Origin: Cognatishimia sp. SS12
GTDB lineage: Bacteria; Pseudomonadota; Alphaproteobacteria; Rhodobacterales; Rhodobacteraceae
NCBI RefSeq assembly: GCF_028369055.1
Contig: NZ_JAQNCZ010000003.1
Coordinates: 124,001 to 188,000 of the forward strand
Direction of reading: 5' to 3'
Length of the DNA stretch: 64,000 nt
The notes beneath the pieces were generated by a model. It was not told the origin of the DNA. It worked only from the letters and a program-made list of their open reading frames with translations, and ran no database searches. Positions 55,526-63,608 of the stretch are shown in pieces. Every line of letters starts with the position of its first letter. Position 1 is the first letter of the stretch. The translations under genes were made by a program, and so were the position numbers.

Positions 55526-56365
55526 TCAGTGGTTGAGGCCCGCAAACACGCAGCCATCGCTGGCCAACAGCGGCGGCGTAATACACAGCCCGCGCGCCAC
55601 CCCATAGGCCGACAGCACCCGGGGCACATAATTGCGCGTTTCGGCAAAAGGCGGCACGCCGGTGTGCGTCGCCACCGCGCCCTCCCCCGCGTTATAGGCG
55701 GCCAGGGTCAGGATCGGATCGCCATTATAGCGGCGCATCAGACTATCAAGAAAGGCGATGCCGCCTTTGATATTGTCGCGCGCATCAAAGGCATCCATCA
55801 CCCCAAAGCGGATTGCCGTGGCAGGCATCAGCTGCATAACGCCCTGCGCGCCCGCCGGGCTGACCGCAGCGGCATTGCCACCCGATTCCACATAAAGCAC
55901 AGCCAGCGCCAGCGCGGGCGAGACTTCGGTGCCGACGCTGCCGATCAATAAATCCGTTCCATAGCTGCGGGCGAGATCCTGCATCGCCTGCAATCGTGGC
56001 GGCTGCAACGCGCCGCGCCCGGCATCGGACTGAATGGCGCGCATGGCATCATCCAGACGCCCCGGCCCAATCGCCTCTGTTGCGGGGGCCACCGCATCCC
56101 AGAACCAATCATATAAAGAAACCGCGCCCTCTGGCGCGGCCGCGCTTTCCTCAGTTGGCTGCGCGACCGCGCCGGGAACGCCAACAGGCGGCACCGCAGG
56201 ATTGGCGCGCTCTTCGATCTGCACGGTGATACGTTTGCTGCTGCCCGCGGTCGGCGGCTTGATGCGCTTGGCGTCAAAATCAGGAAAAGGCGCGGGCCCT
56301 TCGGCCTGCGCAGCGGCAGCGACCATCAGCCCCGCCAGAATCAGGATTGTTCTAAAGATGCCCAT
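55526..56365 (-). CDS. Lytic transglycosylase domain-containing protein
   Basis: A 279-residue exported protein with a signal peptide (IFRTILILAGLMVAAAAQA), a Pro/Arg-rich linker, and a C-terminal SLT domain (about 135-260). The catalytic glutamate is in LAVLYVESGGNAAAVS, followed by PAGAQGVMQLMPATA and LTLAAYNAGEGAV. It cuts peptidoglycan glycan strands. It is divergent from the Tad locus and may clear a path for the pilus, but this is only inferred from position. Confidence 0.88.
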   Translation of the reverse strand: MGIFRTILILAGLMVAAAAQAEGPAPFPDFDAKRIKPPTAGSSKRITVQIEERANPAVPPVGVPGAVAQPTEESAAAPEGAVSLYDWFWDAVAPATEAIGPGRLDDAMRAIQSDAGRGALQPPRLQAMQDLARSYGTDLLIGSVGTEVSPALALAVLYVESGGNAAAVSPAGAQGVMQLMPATAIRFGVMDAFDARDNIKGGIAFLDSLMRRYNGDPILTLAAYNAGEGAVATHTGVPPFAETRNYVPRVLSAYGVARGLCITPPLLASDGCVFAGLNH

Positions 56366-56745
56366 GCCTCACCGGCTTTATACGCTCTGCTCAGCCTTAT
56401 GATGTCAGCAAATGCCGCGCAGAACCAGAAAAACGCCCTCAAAAGCGGGATTCAGGCGGCAAAACACCCTATTCAAAAGGGTAGGTTTTGCTATTTTCGC
56501 GCAAAAATTTAAGATTATTAAGAAAAAGTTGAAATATATTTTCCTATAAAATCAGCATCTTAACCACTAATTTCCTCAAAAGTTAACGCCCCCTAAAATC
56601 GCACCATTCGTGCCCAAATCGTGCCCCAATCTCAGGGCTATATATGCTCATACCAAGTCGGGAACAGGCCAAAGAGAGAGACGGCCACAACGGACCCGAC
56701 ACGGTCGAAACTGAACAAACTTGAGATCCTATGGAGGGACCTACC
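56366..56745. other. Gene-free, partly AT-rich leader of the Tad locus
   Basis: This 380-bp region separates the lytic transglycosylase gene from flp. About 56480-56590 is distinctly AT-rich, with a weak hairpin ACCCT..AGGGT at 56467-56483. The direct repeats listed separately lie downstream of that. TATATAT at 56639 could be a -10 element ten bases past the repeats, which would leave a leader of about 100 bases. No small open reading frame is convincing. Confidence 0.5.
56611..56629 (+). promoter_or_regulatory. Tad-locus direct repeat, flp copy
   Basis: TGCCCAA and TGCCCCAA start 11 bases apart within GCCCAAATCGTGCCCCAA. Nearly the same sequence stands before cpaE. A third degenerate unit (TCGCACCAT) precedes it at a similar period. 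The element ends about ten bases before TATATAT, a position suited to an activator that replaces the -35 box. Confidence 0.45.
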
Positions 56746-56958
56746 ATGATGAAATTTATCAAAAACTTCCGCAAAGACGAAGACGGCGCAGTAACTGTTG
56801 ACTGGGTTGTTCTGACCGCAGCCGTTGTTGGCCTGGCAGTCGCAGCTTATTCCAGCATTCAAACTCAAACAGCGCAGTTGGCTGGTGAAATCGCGACATC
56901 AGTAAACGGCGAAGCAGTGGTTGACACAGCTCTGTCAACTGCAGCCACCGCGCAATAA
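56746..56958 (+). CDS. flp: Flp-type (class IVb) pilin
   Basis: A 70-residue prepilin and likely the main Tad pilus subunit. The leader MMKFIKNFRKDEDG ends in Gly, and prepilin peptidase would cut before AVTVDWVVLTAAVVGLAVAAY. The mature hydrophobic helix carries Asp where classical Flp has Glu at position five (AVTVD). The C-terminus is short and Ala/Thr-rich. GGAGGG precedes the ATG pair. It has its own terminator, consistent with high independent expression. Confidence 0.88.
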   Translation: MMKFIKNFRKDEDGAVTVDWVVLTAAVVGLAVAAYSSIQTQTAQLAGEIATSVNGEAVVDTALSTAATAQ

Positions 56959-56992
56959 CCTAAGCCGCAGCGGTTTGGTTCACAGAATCCTT

Positions 56993-57028
56993 AAGGGCGC
57001 GCTTCTGAAATCAGGGCGCGCCTTTTTT
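56993..57028 (+). terminator. Rho-independent terminator after flp
   Basis: GGCGCGC and GCGCGCC pair around an 11-13 base loop and are followed by six T residues. It ends or limits transcription between the two pilin genes. Confidence 0.8.
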
Positions 57029-57121
57029 GTGTCATTTGTGATGAAAGAACAAAGCCGTCGATGTCGCGCGAGGCAGATTTATTAACTGATAATCTGACCT
57101 CACAACGTTGGAGCAAAAAAC

Positions 57122-57328
57122 ATGAAAACGTTCCTAATGCGATTTATTGACCGGGAGTCTGGCGCGGTCACTGTTGACTGGGTTGTTCTTTCAGCCGGGA
57201 CAATCACCCTGGTCCTTGCGGTTATGGGTTCAGTTCAAACCGAGACTGCAGAACTCACAAGCGATGCAGCAACCGTCATCCAGCAGCAAGACCCAGCTCG
57301 GGAAATTCCTGAAGCGAACGGCAGTTAG
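57122..57328 (+). CDS. Second Flp-like pilin or pseudopilin
   Basis: A 68-residue paralog of the first pilin. The leader MKTFLMRFIDRESG is followed by AVTVDWVVLSAGTITLVLAVMG. The first nine mature residues are identical to flp, but the helix diverges (AGTITL versus AAVVGL). The C-terminal part is more polar and ends DPAREIPEANGS, without the Ala/Thr-rich tail. It could be a minor pilin that initiates or caps the fibre. It sits where a prepilin-peptidase gene is found in some Tad loci. Confidence 0.8.
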   Translation: MKTFLMRFIDRESGAVTVDWVVLSAGTITLVLAVMGSVQTETAELTSDAATVIQQQDPAREIPEANGS

Positions 57329-57341
57329 TGCGCCCAGTATC

Positions 57342-57370
57342 TAGGCACCGCTTACGTACGTAGCCGCCTA
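57342..57370 (+). repeat. Inverted repeat between second pilin and cpaB
   Basis: TAGGC...GCCTA encloses GCT..AGC and a central TACGTACGTA palindrome. There is no T-run after it, so it is either a weak processing or termination hairpin or an operator. It lies just past the second pilin gene. Confidence 0.4.
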
Positions 57371-57468
57371 ATGCGCAAAGTTGCCTAGTCACCAACTTAG
57401 TATTGCCACAGTTTTCGACGACTTTGGGTCAGAAACAAAAAGTCTTGTAAACTCTTGAGGATATCACC

Positions 57469-58329
57469 ATGCGTGCAATGTTTGCTCTTGTCCTACTGGT
57501 CGGCCTTGGCCTCGCAGGCTTTGCTGTCCACATGGCGCAGAATTACGTCGAAAGCTATCAGACCGCCCTTGCCAAAGAGCGGCAGACCAAGCAGCCGGCG
57601 ATCAAAACCACCGATATTTATGTGGCCAATGCCTCGCTGAAATTCGGCGAGAAGCTTGAGGAAAAACATGTCCTCAAGATCAAATGGCCCGACAATTCCA
57701 TGCCTAAAGGCGTGTTTCTGGAAAAAGACGACCTCTTTCCCAATGACAACGCCGAGCCGCGTCTTGTCACCCGCCCGATGGAGCCGGGTGAGCCGATCAT
57801 GGCGATCAAAATCACCAAACCCGGCGAAGACGCCGGCCTGACCACCCGCCTGCAAAAAGGCACCCGTGCCTTTGCCATCCGTGTGGATGTGGCCAGCGGC
57901 GTCTCTGGCTTCTTGCGTCCGGGCGACCGCGTGGACGTCTATTGGACCGGCACCGCCGACGGAGCGGAAGAGGGCAACCGCAGCTTTACCAAGCTGATCC
58001 AGGCGGGCGTTGATCTAATTGCGATCGACCAGACCGTGGATACCGACAGTGTCGAAGGTTCTATCGCGCGTACCGTAACGGTGGCCGTGAAACCTGAGCA
58101 AGTCGCCGCGCTGGCGCAGGCGCAGAACTCTGGCAAACTCTCGCTCTCGCTGGTTGGGGCCCTGGATGACACTGTGGCCGAAACCGTCGAAGTTGATCAG
58201 ATGAAGCTGCTCGGCATCGAGCGGGCCGAGAAAAAAGTGGTCGAAATTCAGGAAAAACCCAAGGTCTGCACCATCCGCACACGCCGTGGCGCAGAAGTGG
58301 TCGAAATCGCGATCCCCTGCTCTAACTGA
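57469..58329 (+). CDS. cpaB: Flp pilus assembly protein CpaB/RcpC
   Basis: A 286-residue Tad assembly factor, inner-membrane anchored by the N-terminal helix (LVLLVGLGLAGFAVHMA). The SAF domain is at about 45-115 (DIYVANASLKFGEKLEE, RLVTRPMEPGEPIM), and the RcpC domain follows (FAIRVDVASGVSGFLRPGDRVDVYW, RTVTVAVKPEQVAALAQAQ). Two cysteines in the tail (KVCTIRTRRG, IPCSN) may pair. The family helps secretin and periplasmic parts of the machine. Confidence 0.93.
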   Translation: MRAMFALVLLVGLGLAGFAVHMAQNYVESYQTALAKERQTKQPAIKTTDIYVANASLKFGEKLEEKHVLKIKWPDNSMPKGVFLEKDDLFPNDNAEPRLVTRPMEPGEPIMAIKITKPGEDAGLTTRLQKGTRAFAIRVDVASGVSGFLRPGDRVDVYWTGTADGAEEGNRSFTKLIQAGVDLIAIDQTVDTDSVEGSIARTVTVAVKPEQVAALAQAQNSGKLSLSLVGALDDTVAETVEVDQMKLLGIERAEKKVVEIQEKPKVCTIRTRRGAEVVEIAIPCSN

Positions 58330-58349
58330 GCATAATCAAGACCTTAGCG

Positions 58350-58375
58350 CAGCGCCCCGGACAGGGGCGCTGTTT
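58350..58375 (+). terminator. Possible weak terminator after cpaB
   Basis: CAGCGCCCC and GGGGCGCTG form a nine-pair stem with a five-base loop, but only three T residues follow. It may attenuate rather than stop transcription into cpaC. Confidence 0.5.
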
Positions 58376-58517
58376 GCTTGTGCGGCAGTGTTGCCCCTGA
58401 CCCACATGCATTTTGCACCAGAAGCCATTGATTCTTGCAAAAAAATGCGAATTGCCGCAGGGTATTGGCAAAGCGGACATCAGATCCGCACCTGAGGCGT
58501 GATCGGAGAGGCAGGTC

Positions 58518-59924
58518 ATGACATATCGAAGACTTATTAAGGCGGTTCTCTTAGGGATGACCGTCGCGCTTGCACCCATGGCGGCAAGCCAGCTAAGTGC
58601 GGAAACCCTGCGCGTGGTACGCAATGGCACCGGCTCCTTGCTAGCTGTGCCAATGAACCGCGCCGTGGTGGTCGAAAGCGACACCCCCTTTGCAGAGCTC
58701 AGCATCGCCAATCCGGCGATTGCCGATATTTCCACCTTGTCCGATCGCACCATTTATGTGCTCGGCAAATCCCCCGGCACCACCACGCTGACATTGCTGG
58801 ACGCCACCGGGCGTCTGATCACCAATGTGAACGTCCGTGTCGCGGCGGATATCTCTGAGTTCAAAGAGCGGCTGACGCAGATCCTGCCGAATGAAAAGAT
58901 CGAAGTGCGCACCGCCAATGACGGCATCGTGCTTTCTGGCACGGTGTCCAGCGCGCAAAAACTGCAACGCGCCATCGAACTGGCCGAACGCTATGCGCCG
59001 GAACGTGTGTCAAACCTGATGAGCGTCGGCGGCGTGCAACAGGTCATGCTGAAAGTCCGTTTTGCCGAGATGGAGCGCACGGTTTCCAAATCGCTCAGCT
59101 CGTCGCTGGCGATTGGCGGCAGCAATGTGAACGCAGAGACCGGCACCTGGCTGGTCGGAGAAAATAGCTTGGGTGGCGGGACGATTACGCCGCGCGGCGA
59201 TGCCAATGGCGCGATTGCCTTTGAATTTGGGGTCGGCTCTGTGCAGCTTGGCATTTTGCTGGAGGCGCTGGAAAGCCGCGGCATGGTGCGCACCCTGGCC
59301 GAACCAAACCTGACCGCCCTTTCGGGGCAACAGGCGACATTCCACGCGGGCGGCGAATATCCGATCCCGGTGCCACAGGATGACGGCACCATTTCGGTCG
59401 AATTCAAACCCTTTGGTGTCAGCCTGCAGTTCGTGCCGCGCGTGGTCGATGGCGAGCTGATCAATCTGGAACTGAATTCCGAAGTCTCCGCGCTCGATGC
59501 CGCCAACGGCTTTACCAATGGCTCGATCACCATCAGCGCGCTGACAACCCGCAAAGCCTCCACCACAGTTGAGCTGCGGGATGGCGAAAGCTTTGCCATT
59601 GCCGGGCTGCTGAAGGACGATTTTCAGGACACCAACAGCCAGCTTCCATGGCTCGGCGACGTGCCCATTCTGGGCGCGCTCTTCCGCAGCGCTGAGTATC
59701 AGCGCAGCCAGTCCGAACTGGTGATCGTGGTGACGGCACATCTGGTGACACCCACACGTGGCGACGCCATTGCCCTACCGACGGATCGTATCAAACCCCC
59801 GTCAGAAAAGGATCTTTTCCTTTATGGCCGTGTGTCTGATGGCCCCAACCGCCGTATGCGCGGCGCCGCGGGCGAGGTCGCCAAGCAGGACTTCGGCGGC
59901 TCTTACGGCTATGTGCTGGATTAA
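58518..59924 (+). CDS. cpaC: Secretin CpaC/RcpA (type II/III secretion family)
   Basis: A 468-residue outer-membrane secretin through which the pilus passes. It has a signal peptide (KAVLLGMTVALAPMAASQLSA), an N-terminal secretin/pilus domain (VVVESDTPFAELSIANP, SDRTIYVLGKSPGTTTLTL), and a BON-like domain (about 115-180). The C-terminal secretin module follows (RTLAEPNLTALSGQQATFHAGGEYP-type, LPWLGDVPILGALFRS, SELVIVVTAHLV). The order in the locus is the usual cpaB-cpaC. Confidence 0.95.
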   Translation: MTYRRLIKAVLLGMTVALAPMAASQLSAETLRVVRNGTGSLLAVPMNRAVVVESDTPFAELSIANPAIADISTLSDRTIYVLGKSPGTTTLTLLDATGRLITNVNVRVAADISEFKERLTQILPNEKIEVRTANDGIVLSGTVSSAQKLQRAIELAERYAPERVSNLMSVGGVQQVMLKVRFAEMERTVSKSLSSSLAIGGSNVNAETGTWLVGENSLGGGTITPRGDANGAIAFEFGVGSVQLGILLEALESRGMVRTLAEPNLTALSGQQATFHAGGEYPIPVPQDDGTISVEFKPFGVSLQFVPRVVDGELINLELNSEVSALDAANGFTNGSITISALTTRKASTTVELRDGESFAIAGLLKDDFQDTNSQLPWLGDVPILGALFRSAEYQRSQSELVIVVTAHLVTPTRGDAIALPTDRIKPPSEKDLFLYGRVSDGPNRRMRGAAGEVAKQDFGGSYGYVLD

Positions 59925-59936
59925 GGGGTGATGCGC

Positions 59937-60590
59937 ATGAAACAGTTTCTTCTGACCTCCGCCGCCGCCCTGACACTGACGGCCTGCGCCAACACCAATG
60001 CCACCTTCCCCTCGTTCTTTCAGGAATCCGGGGCCGTGGTGGATGCACATGGCACCTTTGGCGCGGCGACGACGCATAATGTCGGCGTTCAGAACGGCAC
60101 CATCAAATATACCGTTGATCTGGCCAATCGCTTTGCCGACGAAGTGCCAAGCATGGTGACATTCGCCTTCAATTCTTCGCAGCTGGACGCCAATGCACGG
60201 GCCATCCTGCGTCAGCAGGCGGATTGGATCCGCCAGTTCCCCGAAGTGCGCTTCCGCGTTTATGGCCATACCGATCTGGTTGGGTCGCAAACCTACAACA
60301 AACGCCTCGGCCTGCGCCGGGCTCAGGCTGTGGTGTCTTACCTCAGCACGCTGGGTATCAGCCGCAGCCGACTTGAGGCGGTTGTTTCCTTTGGCGAAAC
60401 ACAGCCGCTTGTCGTCACCCAGGGGCGCGAGCGTCGCAACCGCCGCACAGTGACCGAAGTCAGCGGTTTCGTGCAGGGGCACCCAAGCTTGCTGGATGGC
60501 AAATACGCCGCGGTGATCTATCGCGAATATATCGCCAGCGCAGTGCCGATTCCGACGGGGGCTGTGCCCTCGGTCAACTCCAGCGAATAA
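59937..60590 (+). CDS. OmpA-family lipoprotein of the Tad locus
   Basis: A 217-residue protein with lipobox LTACANT. The first 75 residues are unique, and the rest is an OmpA-like peptidoglycan-binding domain (FAFNSSQLDANARAIL, VRFRVYGHTDLVGSQTYNKRLGLRRAQAVVSYL, RNRRTVTEV). It occupies the slot of CpaD/TadD-type accessory genes and probably anchors the secretin to the wall. The ATG giving MKQFLL is used because AAGGGG is well spaced from it. A strong terminator follows. Confidence 0.85.
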   Translation: MKQFLLTSAAALTLTACANTNATFPSFFQESGAVVDAHGTFGAATTHNVGVQNGTIKYTVDLANRFADEVPSMVTFAFNSSQLDANARAILRQQADWIRQFPEVRFRVYGHTDLVGSQTYNKRLGLRRAQAVVSYLSTLGISRSRLEAVVSFGETQPLVVTQGRERRNRRTVTEVSGFVQGHPSLLDGKYAAVIYREYIASAVPIPTGAVPSVNSSE

Positions 60591-60614
60591 GCAATCCGGT
60601 TTCCGTATTGCCGC

Positions 60615-60643
60615 GGCCCGCCCCCTCGGCGGGCCATTTTTTT
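60615..60643 (+). terminator. Rho-independent terminator after the OmpA gene
   Basis: GGCCCGCC and GGCGGGCC pair around a five-base loop, then A and seven T residues. It separates the secretin unit from cpaE-cpaF-tadB. Confidence 0.9.
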
Positions 60644-60737
60644 GGCCGTTTCCCTTGGGTTAATTGTTCTCGGATTAGAAATAACCGGGCAAATGCCCGC
60701 GAAAAGTCGCACGATACCGCACAATTACGGTTTTTTA

Positions 60738-60754
60738 GCCCAAATCTTGCCCAA
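60738..60754 (+). promoter_or_regulatory. Tad-locus direct repeat, cpaE copy
   Basis: GCCCAAATCTTGCCCAA nearly repeats the flp leader element, again with two GCCCAA units 11 bases apart. A TGCCC..GGGCA inverted pair lies 35 bp further on (60789-60806). It may bind the same regulator as the flp copy. Confidence 0.45.
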
Positions 60755-60863
60755 CTTGGCCGTCAAAAACTTTCCTACAGGATGTTTGTGCCCATTGAGT
60801 CGGGCACCGCCCAGAAGACTGCTGAAACAAGGCAAGGCAGGGTGACGTCTAAGGATGATGGCA

Positions 60864-62132
60864 ATGACGAGTAGTAAAACATTCGAAACCGACCCAAACG
60901 CGATCCTGGCGTGTACTGTCTGCCGGGATGTGCAGAATTTTGACCTTTTGATCGTCGACATGGAAGAAGTCATGGGCGAGCAATGGGGCGATCTCGGTTT
61001 CGAAGACGCATTGCAGTTTTTCAATCAGCCCGAGGCGGAAGCCCTCGAATTCATCGCGCTGGCGATTGACGACCTGGACGAGGACGACCCAGAGATCCTC
61101 AAGAAAGTGGTCATTGCAGCCAAGGAAAAAGGCATCAAAACGCTTTTGATCGCCGAAGATGTCACGCCCTCGCTGTTGCACCAATTGCTGCGCATGGGTG
61201 CCGATGAGTTTATCCCTTATCCGCCGCCTTCCGGCGAATTGCTCGAAGTGGTGGAAACCCTGCGCCATGCGCCCCCGCCGATGACAGCCCCCACCGCCGA
61301 AGCGGCAGCCCCCGCAGCGGCGCAGCCCGCGACAGTCCCGCAGCCAACAGGGGATAATCTGGGGGCCATTTTGGCGACCCACGGTCTTGCAGGCGGCACC
61401 GGCTCCACCACCCTTGCCGTCAATCTCGCCTACGAGTTGGCCACCGTCGCCAAAGACAAATCGCCTTCGGTCTGCTTGATCGACTTTGATCTGCAATTCG
61501 GCTCGGTCTCCACCTTCTTGGACCTGCAGCGCCGCGACGCGGTGTTTGAGCTTTTGACCGACACCGAAAGCATGGACCGCGAAAGCTTTTATCAGGCGCT
61601 GCAATCCTTTGAAGATCGGGTCAGCGTCTTGACCGCACCGGCAGAGATCCTGCCGCTGGATCTGATCACCAGCGAAGATATCGACCGTATCCTGGAAATG
61701 GCGGCGCAGAATTTCGACTATGTGATTGTCGATATGCCGACAACGGTTGTGCAATGGACCGAGGCGGTTCTGAACCGCTCGCACGTGTATTTTGCACTGT
61801 TGGAAATGGACATGCGCTCGGCTCAGAACGCCATGCGCATGAAACGCGCCCTGCAGGCCGAAGACCTGCCATTTGAAAAACTGCGCTACGTGCTGAACCG
61901 CGCGCCGAAATTCACCGATCTGTCCGGCAAGGCGCGGGTCAAACGGCTGGCGGAAAGCCTGGGTATCTCGATCGAGGTGCAACTGCCCGATGGCGGCAAA
62001 CAAATCATGCAAAGCAGCGACCAGGGCCAGCCTTTGGCCGAACTCGCCGGGAAAAACCCGCTGCGCAAAGAAATCGCAAAACTGGCCCAATCTCTATTTG
62101 AGCTGACCGACGACAACAGCAAAGCGGCTTGA
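60864..62132 (+). CDS. cpaE: Pilus assembly ATPase-like protein CpaE/TadZ
   Basis: A 422-residue localisation factor of the Tad machine. Residues ~25-140 form a receiver-like domain without a typical phospho-acceptor signature (LLIVDMEEVMG, GADEFIPYP). A Pro/Ala linker (about 145-170) leads to a MinD/ParA-like domain whose Walker A reads HGLAGGTGSTTLAVN, lacking the usual lysines of KGGxGKT, so nucleotide hydrolysis may be altered. IDFDLQFGSVSTFLDL and FDYVIVDMPTTVVQW are the other ParA motifs. AAGGA is best spaced from the third of three ATGs. Confidence 0.9.
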   Translation: MTSSKTFETDPNAILACTVCRDVQNFDLLIVDMEEVMGEQWGDLGFEDALQFFNQPEAEALEFIALAIDDLDEDDPEILKKVVIAAKEKGIKTLLIAEDVTPSLLHQLLRMGADEFIPYPPPSGELLEVVETLRHAPPPMTAPTAEAAAPAAAQPATVPQPTGDNLGAILATHGLAGGTGSTTLAVNLAYELATVAKDKSPSVCLIDFDLQFGSVSTFLDLQRRDAVFELLTDTESMDRESFYQALQSFEDRVSVLTAPAEILPLDLITSEDIDRILEMAAQNFDYVIVDMPTTVVQWTEAVLNRSHVYFALLEMDMRSAQNAMRMKRALQAEDLPFEKLRYVLNRAPKFTDLSGKARVKRLAESLGISIEVQLPDGGKQIMQSSDQGQPLAELAGKNPLRKEIAKLAQSLFELTDDNSKAA

Positions 62133-62142
62133 GGACACGAAG

Positions 62143-63603
62143 ATGTTTAGCAGATACAAAAAAGACACCAAAGCCAAACCGGTCCCAGCCGCAGCCAAAG
62201 CAAAGGCCGCGCCAGCGCCTGCTGCCGCCCCGCAAAAAGCGCCGGAAATGGCCCCTGTGGAACGTGTCACTCTGCGCAAGCCGCTGCCGGCGGCGCATGC
62301 ACAGGCCGCTGCCAACGACAAGGACCGCAAACGCAAAGAGCGCCTGTCAGAAATCAAACTCGATCTGCACCGCGAGCTATTGGACAACCTCAATCTGGCG
62401 GCGCTGGAAAAGGCGTCAGAAAACGATCTGCGCGCTGAGATCAACGCGATCTCAACCGAAGTGCTGCAGGACCGCGCCATCGTGCTCAACCGGCAGGAAC
62501 GGGATCAGCTGTTTTCCGAACTATACAACGAAGTCAAAGGCTTGGGCCCGCTTGAAACCCTGCTGCAAGATGACAGCGTCAACGATATTCTGGTGAACGG
62601 GCCGCAGCAGATCTTTGTGGAACGCTCCGGTAAGCTGGAACTGACGGACATCACTTTCAAAGATGAAAAGCACCTGTTGCGGATCATCGACAAGATTGTC
62701 TCGGCTGTGGGCCGCCGTGTGGATGAATCCAACCCCTATGTGGATGCGCGTCTGGCCGATGGCTCCCGTTTCAACGCCATGGTGCCACCGATTGCGGTCG
62801 ACGGCTCGCTGGTGTCCATTCGTAAGTTCAAAAAAGACAAGCTGGGCATTGATGACCTTGTCAACTTTGGGGCCTTCTCCGAAGAAATGGCCGCGTATTT
62901 GCAGGCCGCCGTGGCCACCCGGCTGAACGTGATCGTCTCGGGCGGGACGGGCTCTGGTAAAACCACCACGCTCAATGCGCTTTCGTCTTTCATCGACGAC
63001 AGCGAACGCATTTTGACCATCGAAGATACCGCCGAATTGCAACTGCAACAGACTCATGTGGGTCGTATGGAAAGCCGCCCGCCGAACGTCGAGGGCAAAG
63101 GCGAGGTTTCCCCGCGCGACTGTCTGAAAAACGCCCTTCGGATGCGGCCAGATCGCATCATCGTGGGCGAGACCCGCGGCGAAGAAGTGATCGACATGCT
63201 GCAGGCGATGAACACCGGCCACGATGGCTCCATGACCACAATCCACGCCAACTCTGCCCGCGATGGCGTGTCGCGACTGGAAAACATGATTGCGATGGCC
63301 GGGATCGAAATGCCGCTGAAAGCGGTGCGCAGCCAGATTTCTTCGGCGGTCAACCTGATCGTGCAGGCCAGCCGCCTACAAGACGGCTCGCGCCGCATGA
63401 CATCCATCACCGAGATTACCGGCATGGAAGGCGATGTGATTTCCATGCAGGAAGTCTTTCGCTTTCAGCGCACTGGCCTGACGCCGGAAAACAAGATCAT
63501 TGGCCATTTCACCGCCACGGGTGTGCGCAGCCACTACTCAGAACGTTTCCGCATGTGGGGCTATGATCTGCCCGCGCATATCTATGAACCGACAGCAGGA
63601 TAA
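62143..63603 (+). CDS. cpaF: Secretion ATPase CpaF/TadA
   Basis: A 486-residue motor ATPase driving pilus assembly. The first 65 residues are a Lys/Ala/Pro tail. The N-terminal domain ([21 protein letters not shown]) is followed by the Walker [11 protein letters not shown] (267-276), the Asp box [12 protein letters not shown], the Walker [18 protein letters not shown] and the His box [18 protein letters not shown]. All catalytic parts are intact. It is 10 bp after cpaE. Confidence 0.97.
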   Translation: MFSRYKKDTKAKPVPAAAKAKAAPAPAAAPQKAPEMAPVERVTLRKPLPAAHAQAAANDKDRKRKERLSEIKLDLHRELLDNLNLAALEKASENDLRAEINAISTEVLQDRAIVLNRQERDQLFSELYNEVKGLGPLETLLQDDSVNDILVNGPQQIFVERSGKLELTDITFKDEKHLLRIIDKIVSAVGRRVDESNPYVDARLADGSRFNAMVPPIAVDGSLVSIRKFKKDKLGIDDLVNFGAFSEEMAAYLQAAVATRLNVIVSGGTGSGKTTTLNALSSFIDDSERILTIEDTAELQLQQTHVGRMESRPPNVEGKGEVSPRDCLKNALRMRPDRIIVGETRGEEVIDMLQAMNTGHDGSMTTIHANSARDGVSRLENMIAMAGIEMPLKAVRSQISSAVNLIVQASRLQDGSRRMTSITEITGMEGDVISMQEVFRFQRTGLTPENKIIGHFTATGVRSHYSERFRMWGYDLPAHIYEPTAG

Positions 63604-63608
63604 AACCG

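Noticed and set aside
56480-56590. CtrA sites in the AT-rich flp leader
   Set aside because: Several TTAA half-sites are present but none has a second half at seven bases; chance is likely in AT-rich sequence.
56611-56629. Sigma-54 promoter on the minus strand (GG-N10-GC)
   Set aside because: The spacing fits, but it would read away from flp and cpaE at both copies, and the flanking -24/-12 bases are poor. A tandem operator explains both copies better.
60849-62090. 413-codon open frame opposite cpaE
   Set aside because: Antisense to cpaE; Gln/His/Arg-rich peptide without motifs.
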